A stretch of DNA of 64,000 bases from Thalassia testudinum (taxonomy: Eukaryota; Streptophyta; Magnoliopsida; Alismatales; Hydrocharitaceae). Location: positions 16,560,501-16,624,500 of the forward strand of contig JAZHRO010000024.1 in assembly GCA_037157565.1 (NCBI GenBank), in the 5' to 3' direction. The notes below the pieces were generated by a model. That model searched no databases and was not told the DNA's origin. It was given only the letters and a program-made list of their open reading frames with translations. A program made the translations under genes and the position numbers. Below, in pieces: positions 1-9,395 of this stretch (its first letter is position 1; each line of letters starts with the position of its first letter).

Positions 1-592
1 GCACAGGTGAAGATATTTTCCTTTAAAGTTTAAAAAGAATGTGGAGTGCCTGGTAGATCCCTAAGAGTTGAACCTAATTGGCAGCTACTTGATGAGTTGA
101 TTTTATTTGAAGTGGTGCGGCCCAAACAACTCAAACAACTGGCCTGATGCACCACCTAATTAGGCACACAAATGATTACCCAATCTGATTTCTACTTGAT
201 TATGTGTTTGGATGTGTGTACCGGCTCCTAAGATTGGTTTACCGGTTGAGTTAGAAAATCAGATGAGGTTGTGTACCTCTGTGAGATTTTTTTATTTTTT
301 CTTTTTTTTAATGTTGGGGTTGGAGTGAGTATGGATGTCAAACAACAAACAATCTAACCTTAGAGTTTATAAGAACACCTAGGTTGATTGATGTTTGAAT
401 TATTATGTGATGAAATGAAATCTAATGGGTGGGAGGTGGGGGATAACTTACAAAACTTTCCTCAACCCTTTACTCCGATCTACCGCTTTTGCCTGTCTCG
501 AAAGAGTACCTGCAATTACAATAAGAAAGGAGAAAAGTGAGGTAAATGATTTGTAAGTTACAAAACGCGAAGAGAAATCAAAGAGCGTTGCC
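1..592 (-). mobile_element. Internal 5' region of a minus-strand Athila-like LTR retrotransposon (element G, cut by window edge)
   Basis: This stretch lies downstream (in the minus direction) of a tRNA-Asp primer-binding site, so it is the leader of an element whose body lies off the left edge. Read on the minus strand it shares the block GGGCCGCACCACT (near 110-125 here) and its surroundings with the leader of the complete element at 23629-33335 (near 25430). No open frame of note is present. That it belongs to the same lineage as the 23.6-kb element is an inference from the shared leader, PBS and LTR motifs. Confidence 0.7.
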
Positions 593-610
593 TCCCCGGC
601 AACGGCGCCA
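593..610 (-). other. Primer-binding site complementary to tRNA-Asp (element G)
   Basis: On the minus strand this reads TGGCGCCGTTGCCGGGGA, the complement of the plant tRNA-Asp 3' end including CCA. It sits three bases from the LTR terminus, as expected. An Asp-tRNA primer is characteristic of the Athila lineage of Ty3/gypsy elements (family knowledge). Confidence 0.9.
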
Positions 611-1533
611 AAATGTTGAACGAGATTCTACGCTAACGTGTTTGGTTTTGGAAAACCCGTCGTTGTAGTTCGAAAGCGAAGGATTCGTGTTCAACAAATA
701 AAATTTATACCGAAATAAGAATTCCGGGTCGAACACAGGGAGGCGAACGTTTGATTTAAAAACTTCGCGTTTCGTTTTTTTTATTTTGTCACGAAGAAAT
801 TCAATTTAAACTATCTAAGTATCTACAACAAACAAAAGAGAGAGAGGGAGTAAGAGAGAGAGAAAGAATACTATACATGGAAATCAAAATGAGATGTAGA
901 ATAGACAAGGAATTTATCATAAAAGAGTTCGTTCCTTACAACTAGAAAACATAAAACAATTACTCTAGAAAGCATTAAAAGAATGGAGGGAGAAATGTCC
1001 TCCTCGACGATCGCTCGGAGGACGAATAGACTACTCTAGAAAGCAGTAAATCTATATTAGAAAGCAGTAAAAAGAATAGGGAGAGAGAATCCTCCTCGAC
1101 GGTCGCTTGGAGGACGAGCCGGACGGGACGACGCCTGGACGAAGGAGAACGAAACGGGACGAAGGAGGACGAAGGAGAAGAACGGGAACGAAGCAGCACG
1201 CCGTCGTCGTCGCGGGATCCACTTCCGAAGGGGGACGAAAATTTGGACTTTATCTCGCGAGAAACATCCCGGGTGTGGGACAAGCTTCTCTTGAGCTTTG
1301 GAGAGGTAGAGAGGAGAAGGAAGGGATGATAATTTCGTATGGAGGGGGTCTCCTTTTATAGTTGCAAGGAGTGGGGGCAAAATGGACATTACATCTTCAA
1401 AATAATAAATAAGGGGTCTTTAGTGACGGATAAAACCGTCGCTAAAGCCCCGCCGTCGCCGTCGCCGCCGCGCCCACGCGCGCCCGCTCGGCTGGCCTGC
1501 GCGCGTAACGCATACGCACGTCCGCGTCGTCTC

Positions 1534-1561
1534 AGCCGTCCGATCGCGAGATCGGACGGCT
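1534..1561. repeat. 12-bp-arm perfect inverted repeat in LTR G
   Basis: Arms AGCCGTCCGATC and GATCGGACGGCT are separated by GCGA. The equivalent position in the 5' LTR of the 23.6-kb element (24319-24339) has arms CGTCCGATC and GATCGGACG around TTC, so the hairpin is kept although the loop differs. Confidence 0.85.
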
Positions 1562-1825
1562 TAGATCGCGTCCGCGCCCGCTGCGTAGCGCGCCTGCCCG
1601 CGTGCGATCGCGCGCCCACCAGAGCGTCCAATTGCGCGTCGGCGCTATCGGGCGCGCGCGGCCGTTGGATCTTCATCCGACGCTCGTGCGCGCCCGCTCG
1701 CCCGCGCCTTCGACCCCCTCTCCGCGGCTCGAACCCGCGACCTCCGCTTCGCCCGCAGCTGCGTCGCCGCTGCGCTACGCGGGCGAAATGGTCGCGCGGA
1801 CGTTTTTAAACGCGCGCGACCGCAG

Positions 1826-1847
1826 CCGTTGGATCGAGATCCAACGG
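1826..1847. repeat. Perfect inverted repeat CCGTTGGATC/GATCCAACGG in LTR G
   Basis: Two 10-bp arms flank GA. The LTRs at 23629 and 31926 carry a 22-bp palindrome of the same size at 23909-23930 and 32206-32227, but with arms CCGTTGATCT/AGATCAACGG. Changes are matched in both arms. Confidence 0.85.
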
Positions 1848-2429
1848 TGGAGAGGAGACGGTGCGCGGTCTTCACAGGACTCCTGCGGCCGATTGGGCGG
1901 CTGGGATGGCGCCACGTGGCGCTATCTTGGCCGTCCATCTTCTGGAAGTTGTAGATGGTGCCACGGATGTCGGATTGACTCGATTTTTGTGTCGTTCGGC
2001 TGCGATCGTCGATCCGAATTCATCCGTGTGGTCGGATTTTCCATCTGAAGTGCGGATTTACACCATCCTGGCCCTTGATCTTCTAGGGTTCCCCGGTCTC
2101 TATCTGATGCTATGAATGCCTGATTAGGGCGATCTTGGAGTCGTTGAACTCCAATCGTCGCCCTGATCATATCCATACGGTTAGATCTTTGATCCGAGGC
2201 CCCGATAAAATATTTGTCCTGTCCAAACACATAAAAGGAGACAATTAACCTCCATTTTATTCAAACTACTCTAAATGCAAGATGATGCATGTAATGCAAT
2301 ATTTATATCATGAAATGCAATCCTATGCTTAAGAACATGCATAAATAGACATTTTAAGTAGTGTAAATGTGTTTACATCAAGTAGTTTCTATTTAACAAT
2401 TAAGTGGTTATGATTCAGTTATTCTAGTA

Positions 2430-3340
2430 AAGGTCCACGACATCTCTTAATCCACATGTTCCTTAAGGGAACGATGTTGATACAGTTTTCCCGCGATGTA
2501 GGGTGCCCACGTGGCAATCTCCTGGCTAGGAGAGCACTCCGTGGCAGCCCTATACCCAGTCTACCACCCCGTGCTTACGGTCGCGACGTAGCGATGACTA
2601 TAGCACGCACAATAAATGCACGACAACTACCCCACATTGGCACGCGGTCAATCCTTTTCTCTAACGGGTACGCCTACAACGTACAACACAGAACATAATA
2701 AATGTCTCGCACCTCAATAGTCTGCGTACCCTCGCCCGACTATCCCGATTTGCCCAGTAGGCCTCACCAGAGTCGGTGTAGGGAGGCCAATCTTAACCCT
2801 AGGTCCCAACCCAAGGGGCGACTAGCTCTCTCCCTACACAAAAGTGACGGTAGCTCTCCCCGATACCACATACACGAGGGCCAGCTCACTTTCCATACCC
2901 AAGTTTGTACAACCAACCAACCAACCTGTAGGCAACATGTTCTATCACACATTAAATTTCCATATCACTGTATTTTGATTCCTTTCCTAGTTCCCTGTAA
3001 GGTTTGTGCATAGCATTCATCTCATTTCATTATACGGTATGTATCTCTACTCACAATTTAATTTCTTAACCAAATAACAGGTAGCTCATGATTCAAGAGA
3101 ACAAGAATTTATCACAGCAACTAAACATTCAATTTTTCATAGTAGGGCTTTAACCACATGCATTCTCAATTTATAGCAGGCTAGGCTCATGCAACAAATA
3201 TTAACATTCACATTCTATGTCTTAGGGTTCATCTCATGCTCTAGGTTTCAAGCAGACGATTCTAATTTAGCATGCACTTTAAGAAATTTAAACCACAGGA
3301 GTAGAGAGGGCCATTCTACCAAGGTGAGGGGGAGATGTGG
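2430..3340 (-). mobile_element. Diverged family A LTR fragment, minus strand (A4)
   Basis: Read on the minus strand it follows the order of blocks seen in the family A LTRs at 25970-28658 and 59067-61737: the TGGTAGA(A/G)TGG block (near 3310), repeated AGAGCTA-type blocks (near 2840), the GCGTGCYRTAGTCAYCG block (near 2590), a CCAGGAGA block (near 2525) and CGTTCCC...GGAAC (near 2460). It has no CAGACGTCTG grid, because it lacks the first ~1.1 kb of the LTR. Both ends look truncated, at G on the left and B1 on the right. Similarity was judged by eye. Confidence 0.6.
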
Positions 3341-4744
3341 GGGCACGAATACCCAATCAAATAACAAAGTAAAATGACAAATATAATCCTATAGAGCCAA
3401 CAAAGATTTAAACCTAGCTTCTATAGGAATTAGGAAACTCCCCTTTGCAAGGAGTGCGTCGAATTGATGACGCAGGTGCGTGAGCCACGCGATGGTGCAA
3501 TGTCGCTCTCGTGAACTACAGCGGAAGAGCGGGTGCGCAAAGACTTGATGCTCTCAAGACGTAGAGCTTGAGCTTGGAGAGCAAGGGCTTCTCTTGGACA
3601 CAAAAGAGTGTGAAAGTGTATCTAGGTGTCTTTTTGGTGTCTTTTGGTGTGTCTTAATGTGCAAGAGGTTCCTCTCTATTTATAGAGGCCTTAGGAAGGC
3701 TTTGGAAGGCTTTGGAAAGCTTCCATAGTCGTTGGGAGCAAAGTCCAAGAGAATCAGGCCGAAATCAGGAACAATGATTGCACTGACAGGCTTATCAGAC
3801 GTCTGATCCTAGCATCAGACGTCTAGAAGATCACCTTAAGATGTCTGGGAACAACATCAGACGTTTGATTTTAGGCGGGTTTCTTCCTGACTTGGATAAG
3901 ATCTAAACATGGTTCTAGTGCAAGTCCATCAGACGACATACAGGACGTCTGGCACTATGTCTGGACGTCTGGAAACCTACTTTTTCATGGGAATGGATTT
4001 CCAAGAGAGTGGGCTAGAAAATCTCTGAGAAGAGATTTTGGGTCAGCCGAGGCAAAACGGTCATCTATCAGACGTCTGGAAAGCCTTAAGGATGTCTGAT
4101 AAGGCTCTAACGGTCATATTATTCAGTGATTGTTAAGCCAGCCAACGGTCCACTAATTGGACGTCTGGCAAGTCCATCAGACGTCTTCTAAGACGTTTGG
4201 TCTAAGGTCTGGACGTCTGATTTCATTAGACAGAGCTAACTCAGTCCAGCCTAAATGTTATCAGACGTCTGAATCAACAGTCAGACGTCTTAAAACACAT
4301 TATCAGACGTCTGATCTTTAAATTAGACGTCTGGAAGTGCTGTTTGAACCATATATTTGTTTTCTAAGTTTTCAACAGAGAACCTAAGTATCTTAGGGTT
4401 GTGTCGGTGTTCCTAGGACTACTGTTAGGATACTTTGAGGCTCTTTAACTTGAATCTAAGTAACAAAAATAAAGAGCAACAAAAGAAACGAAAAATACAA
4501 AGAGTACACGAGAAGGAAATCTATCATATTCTTCATTTCCTTCCTTCTTCAATATATCGCTCCTCGCGAATCTCTTCTGTTCTCCATTAAGCTCTTCCAA
4601 TCCATCCTGGATGCGAGCTTAAACTCCATCTAATCACGTCTTCATTTGCAATTGACCTGAAATCTAAGACTCCAAGTGCAAATGTTAAATAACACATGTT
4701 TTGTTATCATCAAAACAGATGATCGTGGTGCTCTAGCACCAACA
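3341..4744 (-). mobile_element. Family B LTR, minus strand, 3'-truncated (B1)
   Basis: The minus-strand start TGTTGGTGCTAGAGCACC ends at 4744 and matches the start of the plus-strand copy at 42000. Going leftwards it has the TGATGATAACAAAAC block, the CAGACGTCTG arrays (3796-4333), a TATA box (TATAAATAG, minus, 3676-3684) and the GCACCCGCTCT/CACGAGAGCG region. The last ~330 bp present in the other copies are missing: homology stops near 3346 at GAATACCCAA. The LTR architecture (TGATGATAACA near the start, runs of C near the end in other copies) resembles SIRE/Maximus-type copia LTRs; that assignment is tentative. Confidence 0.75.
3796..4333. promoter_or_regulatory. CAGACGTCTG phased arrays in LTR B1
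   Basis: Motif starts (10-bp palindrome or near variant) are 3796, 3816, 3838, 3858; 3930, 3942, 3954, 3962; 4069, 4089; 4158, 4178, 4190, 4202, 4210; 4262, 4282, 4304, 4324. Steps are 20, 22, 20; 12, 12, 8; 20; 20, 12, 12, 8; 20, 22, 20. The arrays lie upstream of the TATA box in the LTR sense direction, so they occupy U3. The core GACGTC is the C-box recognised by plant bZIP factors (known); a regulatory role here is inferred. Confidence 0.8.
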
Positions 4745-5649
4745 GGTGCTAGCCACCCCACGTGGCCCAGGGTTCAACTAACTACCCTACACCAACTTGT
4801 TAGGCCCTCTGGGTAAACCAGGGTAGTCAGACGAGGGTGCGTGAACTGTGGAGGGGCGAGACCCCTATTTCTGAGAGGGCTAGGCTCTATACTGTTCCGT
4901 GCTGTACTTTGGGCATACCCGCTAGTGGAAACGACTGACCGTGTGCCAGTGCGGGGTAGCTACTCGTGCACTTATCGCGCGTGCCGTAGTCACCGCTACG
5001 TCTGTCTGTGACTTCGGGGTGGTTGACTAGGTGTAGGACTATCACGGGGGACACTCCCAGCTAGGAGAGCACCACATGCTTCAGAAAAGACTACAATCAA
5101 GATCGTTCCCATGAGGAACATGTGAGATCAAGAAAGAAATTTGAAAGTAAACCAATGGGGTGAAAGGAAATTTCTTGTAAAATAAATAACTAGAAAAAAT
5201 AAATGTACCTGCTAGCTTTTACTGCTTTAGATAGTCTGGTTACCACTCTACTCAGCGTTCGATGACTCCATTTTCTCATAACCCTTTACAGGTTCAGGAG
5301 TTGAGAAGCCCGAGTTACCGACTGCAGAGGGTGCTGAGCCCAGTCAAGTTTAGCAGTAGTTTTCGTACTGTGGTTGTATTTTCTTTTCTGCTAGTGAGTT
5401 TCAGACTTTTGTTTACTATTCCTGTTACTGTACTTTTGTTCTACTTTCCTGTTACTGTGGTGGTATGTACAGACTAGTAGCTTTTACTTCCTTTACTGCT
5501 TGTACGCTTTTACTGTTAGTTACATTGCATAGTAAATGTGATTTATTTTCCTATTTTTTGGTTATTTCTTGTTGGACGAATGGGTCTTGGGATTAGTCGA
5601 GGCGAGCCGATCTCGGGTCCTGTAGGAATTCGAGAACCGGGTTGTAACA
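4745..5649 (+). mobile_element. 3' portion of a family A LTR, plus strand (A3)
   Basis: It begins inside the LTR (GCTAGCCACCCCACG equivalent) and ends with GGGTTGTAACA, the family terminus. It carries the strongly conserved block TTATCGCGCGTGCCGTAG (near 4970) and the terminal TTGGACGA...GGGATTAGTCGAG block. The first ~1.8 kb are absent, replaced by B1. TGTGG follows the end (5650-5654) and also precedes B1 (3336-3340). Confidence 0.75.
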
Positions 5650-5735
5650 TGTGGGGTCAGGACATTTTGCAAAATTGGCCCTATAAAAGCCTCCTTTTCT
5701 TGCAAAGCCCACAAGGCAAGCTCTAACGGGGTTAC
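5650..5735. other. Short host segment between nested LTRs
   Basis: These 86 bp lie between the end of A3 and the start of C1, and continue the sequence resumed at 8527. They contain a CTATAAAAG sequence (near 5681) but no gene. The last five bases, GTTAC, are the target duplication of C1. Confidence 0.5.
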
Positions 5736-6945
5736 TGATGAGAACCTCATCATGAACCCTAACTAGCACATTTTAACCTAATAAAGTGAACAAAAGCTCC
5801 TACATAACCTAAGGGAAGGCCTAATTCAGGGAATTGTTAATCTGAGAATAGAACCCGACACTAGGGGTAAAACTGTAATTTTACCATTGCAGTGCATCAA
5901 CGGAATTTCTAATGGTCTAGACATAGGCCAAGTGGACTTAATAAGAGAAAAATTAGGATGGTTTGGTCAGAAAAAGGTTATGACGAAATCTAGGAATTAA
6001 ATGATATTCTGTAACCCTAAAATAAATCCACATTAATTCATAAGGTTTCAGGCAAGATAAAAATAAACTAAACCTTCTAAAATTCATGGAAAAATATCCC
6101 CTAGGGTTTAGAACCTTCAATTTGGTCTTTAGAACCTATTTTGACCTAGATTGGGGTTCATACCTAATTTTTGACCTAATTTAGGTTTTTATGCAAAATA
6201 TCCAGTCAAAAGCGGTCAAACCTAAAATCCAACTTCACCATTGGATTCCTTAGATCCAAATTAGGTCTATACCAAAATTTGGACCTAATGAAAGGTCGTC
6301 TTGACCCACTTTGCAATTTGATCCTCAAATTTACTTTCTGACCCTCAACTTTTTGAGACCCTTGCAATTACCCCCTCAACTTCCTCATCGTTTTCTTCAC
6401 TTCGGTCCCTCTGCCATCCACAGCAGGGGGCCATACCTCCGGCGACTTTGCGCGGAGGATGACACCTCATCTGCATGAGGAGCCGCCCCCAGATTTGAAA
6501 GGGGAGCTCCCTGCGGAGCCCCCTACCGCATGGGCTGCCCCCCATGCCTTGAAACCCACCATACCTCTCATGCGAACGCGTGAGAGGTATGGGTATCCGA
6601 CTGACCTTACCTCCGGCGTGGCCTCTCCGCCGCCCTCGCGCGCTTCCCGCCCTGCCTTCGCCTATTTAAGGAAGGGCAGACCACGCTGCTTCCTTCAAGC
6701 TCGATTTGGCCTGAGATCCCCCTCCAATTTGTCTCCTCCCAACTCTAGTCGACTACCCAGAACTTCCGGCGACTCCTCCCTTTCTCGTCGCTCTGCCAAA
6801 GTATCAGTGGTAGAGCTAGCTCTACCATCCTCCGCTACGTCGCGCCGTACCAACGCGTGCCCTCCGACCCCCTTCCTCGTCGCCGTCTTCTTCCCCTGGG
6901 AGCCTTCGTCTCCGGTGATGGCAGGCACCAGCCGCTCGCCCTCCG

Positions 6946-6972
6946 CCCCCCCCCCCCCCCCCCCCCCCCCCC
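6946..6972. repeat. Run of 27 C
   Basis: An uninterrupted poly-C run in the GC-rich middle of LTR C1. It is absent at the equivalent position of C2 and C3, so it is a local expansion (or an assembly artefact of a homopolymer). Confidence 0.95.
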
Positions 6973-7895
6973 TTTCGCTTCTAACCTACCAGATAAGTTC
7001 CCCTTACTCCCCTCTTCATTTCCCCTCTGTTAATTTGTTCTTTCAACCCCTCGACACCACAGTCCACCATCACCCTCTCCACCTCCGACCACCAACTCTG
7101 GTGAGGCCATTCCACCACCACAAACCGTTTCACCCCTCGTCGACCGGTCCCTAAGCTTCACCACCTCCCACTGATCACCTTTCGCCCTTCCACTCACCAT
7201 GCCACCCACTGGAACCTTCCCCCGAACACACCCACCTGCATGCACATAGTGTGCCCTAGGCACACACGCACAGCCACCCTCACGCCACGCTGACCCCCGG
7301 GCCATCTTTGTCGTGTCATGGTGAAGCCTGCTGAGTGATTTGACGTGGCCGCAAGGTTGTTCTTGTGATTTCAGGGTCGTGACCTCTTCCGCCATTAGCG
7401 TAGAAGCTTGAAGCTTGCTTGAAGCTTCGTTCAGCTCCCAGCACCCTAGGCCTCCAGGTCCAAAAGGCGTGGAATCCCCTCGCGCACTCAACCAGGCCCT
7501 CACTTGGCATCGGGAGCCTTAGCTGCAGTTGCAATTGCACGCACCATCTGCTGCCAGACGCGCAACAGGAAGGTGGGATGTTTAGTCCCACCTCATGAGT
7601 TTACAAGCGGGCGCAGGTAAACAAATTGAAAAAGTGAATTAAGCTCTTCGCCTCAGTACACGGGGTGAGGTCCCCTCACCCACTCACAGCCTCGTCTGCA
7701 CTCATTCCTCCGCAGATCTGGCTGACCTAACCCGATACCCAAGCACACCTCACCTACCACCGCACACCGATGGTCCTGGTCCCGAGCGCGTATACCCAAC
7801 CCGATAACCCGGCTGGCTCTGGGAGAGATGTGACCTGAGAGAGAAATAGAGAGAGAGAGAGACGCAGGGAGGGTAGGGGTAGGTTTTGCTTAACT

Positions 7896-8217
7896 GTGCA
7901 TGTGCAGGGAAGAAGAAGTAGGAGAAGAAGAAGAGGCCAACTAAAGAAGAGGAAGAAGCTGAGGACTAAGCCGCAAGAGCAGGAGCAGAAGAAGAAGAAG
8001 GCAGGGGAAGGAGCACAGTGCAGAAGGAAAGGAAGAAAAAGAAGAAGGAGGCACAGCACAAGAGTGAAGAAGAAGGCTGAGGAAGAGAAGAAAAGAGAAG
8101 GAGGAGCTGTCGCAAAGAGGAAGGCCAAGCAGAAAGGAAAAGAAGAGAAGAAGAAGATAAGGAGAAGAAGCAGCCAAAGAGAGGAAAGGAAGAAGAAGAA
8201 GGCGTGCACTGTAGCAA
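7896..8217. repeat. Purine-rich (GAA/GGA) tract in LTR C1
   Basis: About 320 bp are almost all A and G on the plus strand. The same tract appears as pyrimidines in the minus copies at 19890-20270 and 38435-38900. It gives long lysine/arginine/glutamate or leucine/serine/phenylalanine reading frames that are not genes. Confidence 0.9.
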
Positions 8218-8526
8218 ATGCCACTTAAAGCATCTGATTCCCAGAATCAGACGTCTGAAAATAGAGAAAAGAAAAGAGAGAGAGCAAAGAAAAAGAAGAA
8301 AAAGAGAAGAAAAATTCTATTCCTTTTATTCTCTAAATTTTTGTAAAAGAGTACATTATTGAGAATTATGATTTTTCTGCTTCTAAAATCGAATTTACTC
8401 CCTGAGTTCGACCTCGGAATGTTTTCAAATTTCGAGTAATAAATAAATTAAATTGATAATCATTTTTCGCAACATATTACAATGCGAATCTTTTGAAACA
8501 CCGCGAAATACGAGCCTACCAATTAC

Positions 8527-9395
8527 AAATTGCGACAAGCCCCCACCAGAAATCAAAAACTTCGTATGAGTGTGCAGAAATTTACGAACAACCCCCTAAA
8601 TTCCAAAAAAAGGCAAAATGACCCTTGGGAAGGGTCATTTCAATTACTCAAGAAATTCTCCAATTAGATTCAACAATCAAATCCAGCTCAATTGACCAAA
8701 TTCTTTCAATTCAAATCTCAGAGAGGGTGATTGTGACCCAATGGAGTGAATGGGATCACCCTTAAGTGGTATTGAATGCTCCATGGATCTAGAAGCTATA
8801 GAACTTTAGATCCATAGAGGTTCTGATTGATGGAGATGAATAATGAATAAAATCAATAAGAAAATGGATGAACATGAACATAGAGTGGTGAGGGAGCTGT
8901 ATGAACAATACGAAGGGGTGAAATAATCTCCTCTAATCTAAATTGATCAGAGGCGTGATTGCATTACAGTATCCAACGCCTAATTTACTATTAAATATGT
9001 GATTAAACTAGCTAATTCTAATCTACTTGACCTATACTGCACTAATAACTACACTAGAAAGCATTAAAACCTAATCTAATAAGAGGAATGGGACCTGTAA
9101 GAAGATCTGCAACTGGTGGCTGTAGCGACGAATGGGGGAGGAGCTTCGGGGAAAGGAAAACTCTCTAGTGGGTGTTACGGGATCCCTAGCGACGAGGAGA
9201 GGTCGGAGAAATGGAACTCCACCGCCCAGGTGATGGAGCTGGAGGTAGAGTGAGGAGAGGAAACCAAAGGGAAGAAAGACCAGCTCGAGAAATGTAGGAG
9301 ACGAGCTGATAGGAGTGCGCGAGCTCAGGGAACGTGCTTAAGTAGCTGAGCGGGTGATTTGAGCATCGTTAGGTGCGATTAGTCTCAATTAGGGA
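8527..9395 (+). repeat. Family D repeat, left part (D1)
   Basis: From about 9030 it matches D2 near 34830: CTAGAAAGCA, then AGATCTGCARCTGGTGGCT and CAGCGACGAA, then TCCTTAG/TCCCTAG followed by CGACGAGG or CTACGAGG. It is interrupted at 9395 by solo LTR E and resumes at 12348. The element class is unknown; the end near 13068 (CTCA) would suit an LTR. No coding frame is visible. Confidence 0.6.

Larger units (their letters stand above)
614..2400 (-). mobile_element. 5' LTR of minus-strand Athila-like element G
   Basis: The terminus next to the PBS is TGTTGAACGAG on the plus strand (minus LTR ends ...TTCAACA). The outer boundary is not resolved: family A sequence begins by about 2430, so 2400 is approximate. 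The LTR is GC-rich in its middle (1440-1900). It shares with the LTRs at 23629 and 31926 the block GACCACACGGATG (minus, near 2020-2035) and the CTCAGCCGTCCGATC inverted repeat. The overall sequence has diverged strongly from those LTRs. The ORFs here are GC-driven and unsupported. Confidence 0.7.
5736..8521 (+). mobile_element. Solo LTR of family C, plus strand (C1)
   Basis: It starts TGATGAGAACCTCATCATG and ends ...GAGCCTACCA, flanked by GTTAC (5731-5735) and ATTAC (8522-8526), a target duplication with one mismatch. Its 2786 bp match the 2784 bp of the copy at 19695-22478. Features in order: an AT-rich 5' part, a CTATTTAAGG TATA-like box (near 6661), a 27-base C run, a GC-rich middle, GGTGGGATGTTTAGTCCCACC (near 7571), a purine tract, one CAGACGTCTG pair (8227/8248), and near the 3' end the CTCCCTGAGTTCGACCTCGG block seen in Athila/Tat-type gypsy LTRs. 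No second LTR or internal region is present, so this is a solo LTR. Confidence 0.85.

Noticed and set aside
593..610. tRNA-Asp gene fragment (also 25040-25057)
   Set aside because: Only the 3'-terminal 18 bases including the non-encoded CCA are present and both sit next to LTR termini, so these are primer-binding sites.
3796..4333. CRISPR-like array (short repeats with regular unique spacers)
   Set aside because: Plant nuclear LTR context, 10-bp perfectly palindromic repeats with 2- or 10-bp gaps, no cas genes; it does not fit repeat or spacer sizes of CRISPR.
6459..7154. 231-codon plus-strand frame with proline run
   Set aside because: It is inside solo LTR C1 and passes through the 27-C homopolymer; not conserved in C2 or C3.
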